A stretch of 37,827 nt of DNA from Bryobacterales bacterium (lineage in GTDB: Bacteria > Acidobacteriota > Terriglobia > Bryobacterales > Bryobacteraceae): NCBI GenBank assembly GCA_026954325.1, contig JAIXKK010000007.1, positions 1 through 37,827 on the forward strand, in the 5' to 3' direction. Shown piece after piece: positions 22,748 to 31,243 of the stretch. Every line of letters begins with the position of its first letter. Positions within the stretch are counted from its first letter, which is position 1. Under the pieces are notes generated by a model. It was given only the letters and a program-made list of their open reading frames with translations, had not been told where the DNA came from and did no database searches. A program made the translations under genes and the position numbers.

Positions 22748-25231
22748 TCACTCCACTCCCTTCCGCTTCCCCTCGTAATGCGCCACCGCCTGTGCGAACA
22801 TCCGCCTGGCGTTCTCCTTGTTCGGCGCCGGACCAAAGTTGTTCCGCTCCTCGAGGTACCCCCACAACCGCCCCAGCCAGCGGATCATCAATTCCACATC
22901 CTCCTTCACCACCACCGGCCTGCCGTTCAACTCCACATACACCGGGGCCGAATGCGCCCGCGGCAATTCGTTTCCATAGCCGCGAACCGCCCGGCCGGCT
23001 ACGCGCATGGCAAACCACGCGCTCTTGTGCAGCGTCACCTCCTTCTCCACACGGACGCCCGCCGTCGCCGCAATCACTTCCCCGTTCTCCACCAACTCCA
23101 CCCGGTCCACCGGCACGCGGCTCATCACCTCTCCCACCACGCGCACCTTGTTCTCCCGCAACACAGCCCCCGGCCCCTGGCCGTTCACCGTGAACCGCAG
23201 CAACGGCCCGTTCGTCACGAACGCCCGCCCTTCCCGGTACCGGTCGATCCATTTCTGCCATGTAAACTGCGTGCCCACATCCACATACTGACGCGCCCCG
23301 CCTGGAATCCGGTTGATCCCCCGCCAGTTGGTAAACACATCCGTCCCCGCCCCCGGAGCAATGTGGAACCCCGCGTTCAACAGCCGGTACCACAGTTCAT
23401 ACGCCGCCGGCCCGAACGGCAGAATGTCCATCGCATCCATCGCTCCCAGCGCCGCGGTCAACGGCGCTTCCTTCGCCCCCAGGCTCGTATCCATCACGTC
23501 GTTGATGTTCCCGCTGATCGGATGGACATACACCACCAACCCTCCCTGCTTCCTTGCCTCCATCGCCGCCATCGTGTTCAGCGGATAGTCGTACGGCGAA
23601 TTGCTGCCTACCACGCTGGTGAACGACGGCGGCGCCTGCTTCTTGATATTCAGGAAAGCCATGTGCCCCAGCGGATCCGAATTGCGGTATTCCTGCCCCC
23701 AATACAGCAAAAACCGCGGCTTCGATTCCGGATCTACCCTCCCTTTGAAGAATTCCTTATCATGCACGAACGCGCCTTCCGAATTCGCCACTATCATGTT
23801 CGCCGCATTCAGATCCTCGGCTTGCAGCCAATCGAGTGAATCCGGAGGCCGCTGGTAGTAACTCCCGTTGTAATTCGCGTGAAAATGATTCTCCCCCGTG
23901 TACCAGCCCTGCTGATTCCAATTCGTCCAGCGCTTCATGTGGATGGAAGCCTCCGCCGTTTCATTCGCCGCCACGTCCAGCGTCACTTCTTCGAGGTTGT
24001 ATTCGATCCCCTTCATCGCCACCAGCCGCACGCGTCCGGCGGGCAGCGCAATCTCCTCGTCCCCCGGCGCCACGAAAAACCCTTCGCGACCGGCGCCCGG
24101 GTCGAGCGAATAGTAGAAAACCTGATTCCCTTTCGGCGTGTAGCACTTCCCGTCCGCCGCCGTCAGGTACAGCCGCACCGGCGTCGGCCGCCCCATCTCA
24201 TCGAACGTTTTCACGCGCAACCGTGCTCCCGCGCCGCGAAACTTCAAGCCGGAGATTCGCAGGTGCTTCTTCTCTCCGCCTCCCGCCGGCATGAGGAAGA
24301 TATCCAGGTTCCCCAGATGATTTGACACGTGCGCGATCGTCTTCCCGTCCGGCGAGACGGCCGGTGAAAATTCATCCCGGTCCGTGTTCGTCAAGGCTAC
24401 CGGCGTCCCCCCCGCGCGCGGCACGCGGTACAACTCGCGGTTCCCCGCGCCATTCACAATCACCGCCGAATACACCACGCCTGATCCATCCGGCAGCGCC
24501 GATACCGATTGCAGCTCAGCGATATCCGTCAGCCGGTAGGTGGTCAGCGGCAACTGCACCACAATGGGCTTCTCCGCGACGGGCATCGACCAGACCTGCG
24601 GCGCCCCCAGTTTCTGCGATCCGTTCTGCACCGCGGCGAATCGCTGCCCGGCGAAGAAGATCTCCCCGTTGCGCGGCGGCCACGCGGCGGCCACCCAGTT
24701 CCCCGAGATGCCCCGCTGCGTCCGCGTCTGCAGCGCCCGCACGGAGCCGCTTCCCAAATCCATCACGTGCAGCAGCGCACCCGAGTTCGGCACTTGCAGC
24801 GCCACCGCAATCCGTCCGCCGTCCGGTGACCACGCCGGCGTACCCGCGGTCGCATATGGCGTGCGCACCTCCCGCTCCTCGCCGCTCCGTGCATTCACCA
24901 CATGCAGCCGCCCGCTGATGTTCGGCAGCATTCCCGCAGGAGGATTGCCGTTAATGAATGCGATCCAATCTCCCTTCGGCGACCACGCCGGATGCGCGTG
25001 ATAGCCGCGCGAAACCGTCAACTGCTCCGCCTCGCCGCCCGCCGCATCCACCACCCAGATCGAGCCGAACAACGTGAACGCAATGCGCTTCCCGTCCGGC
25101 GACCACGCCGGATCATTCGCTCCCCAGGTGGTCGTGTCCCGCACCGAGGCCGAGATCGCGCCCCGGTCCCGCGCCGCCACAAAGGCAATCAATGCCAGTG
25201 CAAACAAAGCCGCCGCAATTCTGGATCGCAT
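22748..25231 (-). CDS. TolB-propeller plus PHP/CehA-type hydrolase fusion, secreted
   Basis: This 827-aa secreted protein starts with a signal peptide (MRSRIAAALFALALIAFVAA). The first half is a WD40/TolB-like propeller with repeated blades such as DPAWSPDGKRIAFT, then HPAWSPKGDWIAFI, and SPAVSPDGKTIAHV. The second half (from about 430) resembles CehA/McbA-like PHP-domain metallohydrolases, with GENHFHANYN and a VYVHP segment supplying metal-binding histidines, and DPLGHMAFLN between. The likely role is extracytoplasmic hydrolysis of an unknown substrate with the propeller as a platform. I chose ATG 25231, which follows TATACT by 6 nt; the longer frame adds residues before the signal peptide. 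The ART-like gene follows 35 nt downstream. Confidence 0.85.
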   Translation of the reverse strand: MRSRIAAALFALALIAFVAARDRGAISASVRDTTTWGANDPAWSPDGKRIAFTLFGSIWVVDAAGGEAEQLTVSRGYHAHPAWSPKGDWIAFINGNPPAGMLPNISGRLHVVNARSGEEREVRTPYATAGTPAWSPDGGRIAVALQVPNSGALLHVMDLGSGSVRALQTRTQRGISGNWVAAAWPPRNGEIFFAGQRFAAVQNGSQKLGAPQVWSMPVAEKPIVVQLPLTTYRLTDIAELQSVSALPDGSGVVYSAVIVNGAGNRELYRVPRAGGTPVALTNTDRDEFSPAVSPDGKTIAHVSNHLGNLDIFLMPAGGGEKKHLRISGLKFRGAGARLRVKTFDEMGRPTPVRLYLTAADGKCYTPKGNQVFYYSLDPGAGREGFFVAPGDEEIALPAGRVRLVAMKGIEYNLEEVTLDVAANETAEASIHMKRWTNWNQQGWYTGENHFHANYNGSYYQRPPDSLDWLQAEDLNAANMIVANSEGAFVHDKEFFKGRVDPESKPRFLLYWGQEYRNSDPLGHMAFLNIKKQAPPSFTSVVGSNSPYDYPLNTMAAMEARKQGGLVVYVHPISGNINDVMDTSLGAKEAPLTAALGAMDAMDILPFGPAAYELWYRLLNAGFHIAPGAGTDVFTNWRGINRIPGGARQYVDVGTQFTWQKWIDRYREGRAFVTNGPLLRFTVNGQGPGAVLRENKVRVVGEVMSRVPVDRVELVENGEVIAATAGVRVEKEVTLHKSAWFAMRVAGRAVRGYGNELPRAHSAPVYVELNGRPVVVKEDVELMIRWLGRLWGYLEERNNFGPAPNKENARRMFAQAVAHYEGKRKGVE

Positions 25232-25237
25232 GGCGGC

Positions 25238-25243
25238 AGTATA
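25238..25243 (-). promoter_or_regulatory. -10-like hexamer TATACT, probable leaderless start of the TolB-PHP gene
   Basis: TATACT on the minus strand ends 6 nt before the ATG at 25231, with no Shine-Dalgarno site. Confidence 0.5.
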
Positions 25244-25291
25244 CACCCGGCCGGACAGCGGGGCTCTGTCCGCCAAAATGCACCTTCAAAA

Positions 25292-25906
25292 CTATGGGCG
25301 CTCGCAACTCGGGAACTCGGCCAGCACGGTATTCCCCTTGTAGCCGAGCGTATCCACCAGCCCCGCCTTCGAGGTGAAGTACCCGTCCGCGGTCATGCTC
25401 TTGAAAGCCTTGAAAAACTGCGCTTCGAGCGGCAACTCCTTCCGTCGCCTGGCGGCCCGGGCTTTCTGCGAGCGCGGCACATCGAGCGGCGGCTTTATTT
25501 TATCCGCAGCCGCGGCAAGCGGCGTCACCAGCGCTGTTTGTTGTGCTTCCTCCAAGCCGTGGAATCGCTTCCCGTACTTTGAGGACGACTGACGGTCGAG
25601 CCAGGCGAGGCCGTCGCGGAACTGCCGTTTCCACTCTTCGTTGCTGTTCACGACGTAGTCGATGTAGAACGGAGCCCCCGCATCCACGGCGCCCGGCGTA
25701 TCGGTACGCGGGATGATGAGATCCGCGAGGCTCTTCACCGTCTCGAACTCCGATTCGGTGAAGAACGAAGGCTTGGACGGGAGCGCAGCCGCGGGATGAT
25801 TCGTGTCGTGCACGTGCTGTCCGTATAATTCATCGGCGGAGAAGGGGAACGCGCACGTCGTCCCGATTGCTCCGATAATCTTCAACGCATCTCGCCGGTC
25901 CGCCAT
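25292..25906 (-). CDS. Gluconate 2-dehydrogenase subunit 3-like protein, Tat-exported
   Basis: A 204-aa small subunit for the adjacent GMC dehydrogenase. The N terminus is a twin-arginine signal (DRRDALKIIGAIGTTCAFPF) and the conserved body contains FETVKSLADLIIPRTDTPGA and a late AFKSMTADGYFTSKAG, both typical of the family. The ATG overlaps the stop codon of the GMC gene as TAATG, so the two products are translationally coupled and made in similar amounts. The order is GMC first, subunit 3 second, the reverse of the pair at 3632-5777. The stop lies about 60 nt before the TolB-PHP start, on the same strand. Confidence 0.88.
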   Translation of the reverse strand: MADRRDALKIIGAIGTTCAFPFSADELYGQHVHDTNHPAAALPSKPSFFTESEFETVKSLADLIIPRTDTPGAVDAGAPFYIDYVVNSNEEWKRQFRDGLAWLDRQSSSKYGKRFHGLEEAQQTALVTPLAAAADKIKPPLDVPRSQKARAARRRKELPLEAQFFKAFKSMTADGYFTSKAGLVDTLGYKGNTVLAEFPSCERP

Positions 25907-27468
25907 TAGAGCGCTCCTTTCTTCAGGTTGTCTCCGATGTAGTCCGCCGTGCGCGCGGCCAGCGCCATCATCGTGTGTGTCGGGTTCTTTTCCGACGCGG
26001 AGGGGAACACACTGCCATCGACGACAAACAGGTTCTTTACGTCATGCGACTGGCACCAGCCGTTCAACACGCTGCTCTTCGGGTCCGTGCCCATGCGGCA
26101 GCCGCCCAGTTCGTGGTTCGTGCGCGGCTCATCGCTCACCACCAGAATCTCCGCGCCCGCCGATTCGAGAATCCGTTTCGACCACGCCGTCATGTCGCGG
26201 AAGATCTTCCAGTCGTTGTCGCTCCAACTCACGTGCCGCCGCGCCGGCGGCAGCCCGTAGGCGTCCTTCTTCTCCGGATCGAGATCGATGTAGCTCTTCG
26301 GATTGGGCAGCATTTCGCCGTAGGGCGAAAACGTCAGGAACGCCGGATAGCGATCCTTCACCGCTTCCTTATATGACTTCCCGAAGCCGCCTATGTCACG
26401 CGCCCAGCCCACCGAGCGGCGGTTCTGATAGTTGAACTGCACTCCGAAACTGCGCGCGTAGCCGCGCTTCCGGTTGTGCATGAACGAGGGGATATAGGCA
26501 TGATCGAGGAAGCCTTCATCATTGGTTGCCGGCTTGCCGATCAGTTCCTTCAAAAAGCACTGCACCCCGCCCGTAAAATGCGGGATGAAGTTCTTCCCCA
26601 ATTGCCCGCTCGAATTCGCCAGCCCGTTGGGATAGAGCCGCGACTTGGACATCTGCAGCAGCGCCACGCTCTGCACACAGGCGCAGGAAACCACCACCAC
26701 TCGCCCGCGCGCCTCACCTTCGGCCAGCGTCTCGCGATTCACATAGCGCACGCCGGTCACCCGGTTCTCGTCCGACACCACCGCCTCACGCACAATCGAG
26801 TTCGGCAGCACCTCGAGATGCCCGCCCTTCACCGCCGGCACGATGTGGACGTCCGCCGAGTTGTACTTCGCCACCACGTCGCAGCCCGCCATGCAGTTTC
26901 CGCAGAAGTGGCAGGCAGGCCGCGCGTCTCTCGGACGGCTGAGCGTGGACTTGCGTACATGGATCACCTTCACGCCCAGTTTCTCGGCGCCGCGTTTGAC
27001 AATCAGGTCGCTGCACTTCATCGGCACGGGAGGAAGGAACTCGCCATCGGGCAGGTCCTCGAGCCCATCGCGGTTGCCGCACACGCCCACCTCCCGCTCG
27101 ATCTTTGTGTAGTAAGGCTCCAGGTCTTTGTAGTCGATGGGCCAGTCCTCGCCCGCCCCATCGTGCGCGCGCCCCTTGAAATTCCGCTGGCTCAACCGCC
27201 ATGCCACCGCGTTCCAAGTGAGGCTCTTCCCGCCGACTCCACGCGAGCGCTCCGAATCGAATCCTTGCCTGCCCGGCTTCATGGCCGGAATGTGCCGGTC
27301 GGGAAAATCGAACGGCATCGCGTGGGTGTTGAAATCCGTGCGTGTGTTGATTCTCGGCCCGCCCTCCACAAGGAGAACATTCACTCCCTGCCGCGCCAGG
27401 TGCGCCGAGAGTGTTCCTCCCGAAGGCCCCGACCCCACTACTACTACGTCATAAACATTGCTGGGCAT
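25906..27468 (-). CDS. GMC-family FAD dehydrogenase with ferredoxin-like Cys cluster
   Basis: A 520-aa flavoprotein of the gluconate/choline/glucose dehydrogenase superfamily. The FAD motif is VVVVGSGPSGGTLSAHLARQ (8-27), a GVGGKSLTWNAVAWRL segment follows (77-92), and the C terminus has NHELGGCRMGTDP with NLFVVDGSVFPS. Cys186, Cys189, Cys192 and Cys196 form CxxCxxCxxxC, the spacing of a [4Fe-4S] ferredoxin ligand set, suggesting transfer of electrons to the respiratory chain rather than to oxygen. It has no export signal itself and presumably travels with its Tat-bearing subunit 3, encoded immediately downstream. The start at 27468 is fixed by a perfect TATAAT 7 nt upstream. Substrate unknown. 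Confidence 0.91.
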   Translation of the reverse strand: MPSNVYDVVVVGSGPSGGTLSAHLARQGVNVLLVEGGPRINTRTDFNTHAMPFDFPDRHIPAMKPGRQGFDSERSRGVGGKSLTWNAVAWRLSQRNFKGRAHDGAGEDWPIDYKDLEPYYTKIEREVGVCGNRDGLEDLPDGEFLPPVPMKCSDLIVKRGAEKLGVKVIHVRKSTLSRPRDARPACHFCGNCMAGCDVVAKYNSADVHIVPAVKGGHLEVLPNSIVREAVVSDENRVTGVRYVNRETLAEGEARGRVVVVSCACVQSVALLQMSKSRLYPNGLANSSGQLGKNFIPHFTGGVQCFLKELIGKPATNDEGFLDHAYIPSFMHNRKRGYARSFGVQFNYQNRRSVGWARDIGGFGKSYKEAVKDRYPAFLTFSPYGEMLPNPKSYIDLDPEKKDAYGLPPARRHVSWSDNDWKIFRDMTAWSKRILESAGAEILVVSDEPRTNHELGGCRMGTDPKSSVLNGWCQSHDVKNLFVVDGSVFPSASEKNPTHTMMALAARTADYIGDNLKKGAL

Positions 27469-27475
27469 CTCTGGG

Positions 27476-27481
27476 ATTATA
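27476..27481 (-). promoter_or_regulatory. Consensus -10 TATAAT, probable leaderless start of the GMC gene
   Basis: A perfect TATAAT on the minus strand ends 7 nt before the ATG at 27468; no Shine-Dalgarno site lies between. No -35 close to consensus is seen. Confidence 0.6.
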
Positions 27482-27510
27482 TCGAGATGATCCGAATCGA
27501 GTCGGACTTT

Positions 27511-28686
27511 CTACTGTAGCCCCGCCATCTCGGTAGAGAACAGCAACACCATGGCTCCGCCGCGTGGGTCGCGGCCGAGGATGGCCTTGCGGCGCGGGTA
27601 GTCATCGCGGCTTTTCTGCGCGCCCGTCGATTCGCACACATCAATCAAACCTCCATCAGAGGCCGCGCGGGCCTTCACCGCTTCCCACGCCCGGTCCACG
27701 AGCGGCTGATAGGTCTTCGCATCGAGCCAACCACGCCGCGCGCCGCGCAGAAGGGACGCCGCGATCATGCACGTCGAGGCCATCCCGCGGTAGCTGCCCG
27801 GCATATCCACCACCTGCCGCCACATTCCCGTTTCGTCCCGCTGCCGCGCGAGCGCCGCCGCCAGGCCGCGGAAGGCGATCAGCATCTGTTCGTATCCCGG
27901 ATGATCCTTTGGCGGATCGCTCAAACTCAGCGCCATGCCCAGCGCGGCGAAGGCGTTGCCCCGTCCCCATGCCGCTGCATCGAGCGGCGAGTGCCGCCAC
28001 AGGCCATCGGCGCGCTGATCCCAGCTTCCGCATGAAGCGGAAATGGCGGGCCGCCATGCCGTAATACTTACGCTCGCCGGTGAGCTTCCCCGCCTTCACC
28101 AGAATAGGGCAGCCCATGAAGACCGAGTCGCTTTTGCGGCCGTGCATCGGCATCGATTCCAGCATCTCGCCTGACGGTGAGAACCCCATGTCCGCCGCCG
28201 CCCGCACCAGCTTTGCATAAGGCCGGATTGTCGGTCCTTCTCGAGGCTCGGTTTCGTTCCATCGGCGTAGGGCGCGGCAATCCGTTCCACATCGGCCAGC
28301 GCGCCCGGCCGTAGTCTTCCGATGAGCGCCACGGACTGGATGTACACCGGCTCGGTCAACTGATGCCCGTAGACGCGGGCGAACTCCTCCGCCACTTCCC
28401 GCGGCGAGCGGGAGCGGCGTTTTTCGATCTCGATCCGCGCTTCGGATTTTGACGGCGGATCCTTCAAGTCGGCAAGCAGTTTCGGGACGGCGTTCACACG
28501 GCGCGCCGGGATGCGCCCCACGCCGGCAACGGTTTCCCGCGATAGCGCCGACGCCAGGCCGGCATCGTCCGGGCCACCTGTTGCCGGATCAGCTTCGCGG
28601 TCTCCTCACCGCCATCGAGCCCGCCGATCAGGAGCAGCCCCGTCCGCCGCGCCCGCTATCGACACAAGCCACGGGAAGAAGACCAT
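27511..28686 (-). pseudogene. Frameshifted GH88/GH105-like uronyl hydrolase (pseudogene)
   Basis: Minus-strand coding pieces in different frames join into one protein. From the start: signal-like MVFFPWLVSIAGAAD; then LLLIGGLDGGEETAKLIRQQ; then a long piece with GRIPARRVNAVPKLLADL through VALIGRLRPGALADVERIAA; then AAADMGFSPSGEMLESMPMH to the FMGCPILVKAG segment; and finally DGLWRHSPLDAAAWGRGNAF to the end, with DMPGSYRGMASTCMIA. The last two resemble GH88/GH105 unsaturated uronyl or rhamnogalacturonyl hydrolases. Frame changes fall near 28640, 28575, 28220 and 28018, so at least four indels are needed. The neighbours are intact, which favours real decay over poor sequence. The N-terminal third was not recognised. 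Confidence 0.8.
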
Positions 28687-28697
28687 GTGAGCCAGTT

Positions 28698-28725
28698 TTG
28701 CACAGCCTCCGGGGCCTGCTACAAT
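28698..28725 (+). promoter_or_regulatory. Promoter TTGCAC-16-TACAAT for the S9 peptidase
   Basis: TTGCAC (28698-28703) and TACAAT (28720-28725) are separated by 16 nt; TACAAT ends 10 nt before the ATG at 28736. The leader would be a few nucleotides at most. Confidence 0.45.
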
Positions 28726-28735
28726 CGCCGTCACC

Positions 28736-30655
28736 ATGCTCCGAGCGGTAGTTTTGCTGTGCCCTATTCTGCTTTCGGCGGCTGAGCCCACAGTGCGGCT
28801 CCCCTCGAATCTGCACCATGAAGGAGTCCCCGCGATCCCGGCCGCGCTGCTCGAGCGGCTGGACCAATACACCGCGGGGCGCACGGCAGCCTTTCAGGGG
28901 TGGAATCCACGCCGGCGCGAGATGCTGATCCTGACGCGGTTTGCCAACACCAACCAGGTGCATCGGATTGGCATGCCCATGGGGGCGCGAGAGCAGATCA
29001 CCTTCCGGCGCGACCGTGTGCTGTCGGTATCCTACCGGCCAGGCAGCAGCGAGCAGGTGCTCTACCGCGCGGATTCGGGAGGCGGCGAATGGTATCAGTT
29101 CTACCTCATGGACTTCGGCTGCGGCTGCACGCGCATGCTTACCGACGGCAAGTCACGAAATGATTATCCGGTGTGGTCGCGCGATGGGGCGCAGCTTGCC
29201 TTTTCCTCGACGATGCGCACGGGAGCCGACAGCGACATCTACGTTCGCAATCCGGATGACTCCTCGCCTCCGAAGCTCGTGATGCGGGGGAAAGGGGGAG
29301 GCTGGCGTCCGCTCGACTGGTCGGCGGACGGCCGTTCGCTGCTGGTGGCGGAAGAGCGCTCCGTGACGGACGGTTCGCTTCACATTGTGGATCTAGCCTC
29401 GGGAAAGAGCCGGCAGATCACTCCCGGCAAGGGCGATGCCTGGGACTTCGGGCTGTTCTCGAAGGAGGGCAATCGGATCTATGTTTCCACGGACAAGGAT
29501 TCGGATTGGATGCGGTTGGCGGCGATCGATGCCGGCAGCGGCCAGGTGACGTTTCTGAGACCCGGAGCCAAATGGGATGTGAGCGATCTCGCGCTGTCTC
29601 CGGACGGGAGGCGCCTGGCATATCTCACCAACGAAGATGGCGCGCCGGTGCTGCATGTATGGGACACGACAACGGACAGAGATGTGACAGTGCCGAAGCT
29701 ACCCTATGGCGTCATCACGAATCCGAAGTGGGATTCCACCGGACGCGAGGTGGGCTTCTCGCTAGTGACGGCCCGGCATCCGATGGATGTCTTTTCCGTG
29801 GATGTGGCCGCCGGCGCCGTACATCGCTGGACGCGGAGCGAGACGGGGAGCATCGAGCCGCGGCATGCGCGCGATCCGGAACTGGTGCATTGGAAATCGT
29901 TTGACGGACGGATGATTTCGGGCTTTCTCTACTCTCCGCCGGAGAAGTTTGCGGGCGTCCCGAGACCGGTGATCATCAACATTCACGGCGGACCCGAGGG
30001 GCAATCGCGCCCAACGTATCTGGGGGCCGGAGGCTATTACCGGGACGAACTCGGGATCGCCATCCTGTACCCGAACGTACGCGGGTCGACGGGCTACGGG
30101 AAGCAGTTCGTCTCGCTCGACAATGGCGTTCACCGGGAGGATGCGGTGAAGGACATCGGGGCGCTGCTCGATTGGATTGCGACGCGCAAGGATCTCGACG
30201 CGGCGCGGGTGATGGTGACTGGCGGCAGCTACGGCGGATACATGACGCTCGCTTCCATGGCGCATTACAACAGTCGCATCCGCTGCGCGGTGGAAGCAGT
30301 AGGCATCTCGAACTGGATCACGTTCCTCGAGCGCACCGAAGCCTACCGCCGGGACTTGAGGCGCGTCGAATACGGCGATGAACGGGACCCGAAGATGCGG
30401 GACTTTCTCTCCACCATTTCGCCGCTGAGCAACGTGAGCCGCATCTGGAAGCCGATGTTCGTGATAGCCGGGCGGAACGATCCGCGCGTTCCTTACACGG
30501 AAGGGCAACAGATAGTGGAGGCCCTTCGCAAGCAGAGGACTCCGACGTGGTTCCTGCTGGCCGATGACGAAGGGCACGGGTTCAGCAAGAAGGGCAACCA
30601 GGACATTCAGACCGCGGCGACGGTGCTGTTTATCGAGCAATACCTGCTGCGTTAA
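28736..30655 (+). CDS. S9-family prolyl oligopeptidase-like serine peptidase, secreted
   Basis: A 639-aa protein with a short signal peptide (MLRAVVLLCPILLSAAE). The N-terminal two thirds form a TolB/WD40-type propeller with blades such as DYPVWSRDGAQLAFS and DLALSPDGRRLAYL. The C-terminal alpha/beta-hydrolase domain has the catalytic triad: Ser498 in TGGSYGGYMT, Asp582 in AGRNDPRVP and His614 in DEGHGFSKK, and an oxyanion-hole segment INIHGGPEGQSRPTY. This is the acylaminoacyl-peptidase/dipeptidyl-peptidase-like branch of S9, which cleaves short peptides. Its divergent neighbour is the uronyl hydrolase pseudogene. The stop codon overlaps the end of the BON gene on the other strand by 4 nt. 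Confidence 0.94.
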   Translation: MLRAVVLLCPILLSAAEPTVRLPSNLHHEGVPAIPAALLERLDQYTAGRTAAFQGWNPRRREMLILTRFANTNQVHRIGMPMGAREQITFRRDRVLSVSYRPGSSEQVLYRADSGGGEWYQFYLMDFGCGCTRMLTDGKSRNDYPVWSRDGAQLAFSSTMRTGADSDIYVRNPDDSSPPKLVMRGKGGGWRPLDWSADGRSLLVAEERSVTDGSLHIVDLASGKSRQITPGKGDAWDFGLFSKEGNRIYVSTDKDSDWMRLAAIDAGSGQVTFLRPGAKWDVSDLALSPDGRRLAYLTNEDGAPVLHVWDTTTDRDVTVPKLPYGVITNPKWDSTGREVGFSLVTARHPMDVFSVDVAAGAVHRWTRSETGSIEPRHARDPELVHWKSFDGRMISGFLYSPPEKFAGVPRPVIINIHGGPEGQSRPTYLGAGGYYRDELGIAILYPNVRGSTGYGKQFVSLDNGVHREDAVKDIGALLDWIATRKDLDAARVMVTGGSYGGYMTLASMAHYNSRIRCAVEAVGISNWITFLERTEAYRRDLRRVEYGDERDPKMRDFLSTISPLSNVSRIWKPMFVIAGRNDPRVPYTEGQQIVEALRKQRTPTWFLLADDEGHGFSKKGNQDIQTAATVLFIEQYLLR

Positions 30656-31191
30656 TCCTTCACGACGCGGAGGCGATTGGTGACGGAGAAGACGCCGGAG
30701 ACACCGTTTGCTTGAATGTTAGCGATATTCTTGTCGGCCTCGCTGGAGACGACGCCCTCGAGTGTCACGTTGCCGTTGTCGACGATGATATGAATGGGCG
30801 GCACGGCGCGAAGGGAGTAGCGGTTGAGGGCGGTGTTGCCGTAGATGGCGCGGTAGAGCGCGAGGCGGAGGCGGTCATCCATTGAGGAAAGCGGCAGCAC
30901 CTTGATTTCGTTCTTCACGCTTTCGACGCCTTCGATCTTCTTCACCACGCGTTCGGCGTCGGACTTGAGCGTGGGCCGCGTGACCTGGCCGAGGAGTGTC
31001 ACGGTGTAGCCGTCGACACGGAACGCGAGATTGTCGAACACCCCGTAGTAGGGCAGCATGACCAACTCGTGGCGCACTTCGCGCTCGATGTTGGCGCGGC
31101 CGCGTTCGGAAGGTTGATGGGATTGGGCCGCGCTGACGGCAACCGTAGCCGCGAGCAGGGCGAAAAGGATGGAGATTCTATGTGAGTTCAT
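30652..31191 (-). CDS. Secreted protein with two BON domains
   Basis: The 179-aa product has a signal peptide (first ~22 residues, ending VSAAQ) and two BON domains, the periplasmic or phospholipid-binding fold found in OsmY and secretins. The first covers about residues 33-100, with AFRVDGYTVTLLGQVTRPTL and GVESVKNEIKVL. The second covers about 105-178, with IHIIVDNGNVTLEGVVSSEA and GVFSVTNRLRVVKD. The likely role is at the periplasmic face of a membrane under stress, as for OsmY; no partner is visible. AAAGGAG lies 10 nt before the ATG. It is convergent with the S9 peptidase gene, with a 4-nt stop overlap. Confidence 0.9.
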   Translation of the reverse strand: MNSHRISILFALLAATVAVSAAQSHQPSERGRANIEREVRHELVMLPYYGVFDNLAFRVDGYTVTLLGQVTRPTLKSDAERVVKKIEGVESVKNEIKVLPLSSMDDRLRLALYRAIYGNTALNRYSLRAVPPIHIIVDNGNVTLEGVVSSEADKNIANIQANGVSGVFSVTNRLRVVKD

Positions 31192-31243
31192 CGGTGAATG
31201 GCTCCTTTAGCTCCTCATTCAAATTGTACCGAGACTGGCCGGG

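Noticed and set aside
27500..28740. Chromosomal origin at the skew switch
   Set aside because: No dnaA, dnaN or gyrB and no obvious cluster of DnaA boxes or AT-rich unwinding stretch is present, so only the skew observation is kept.
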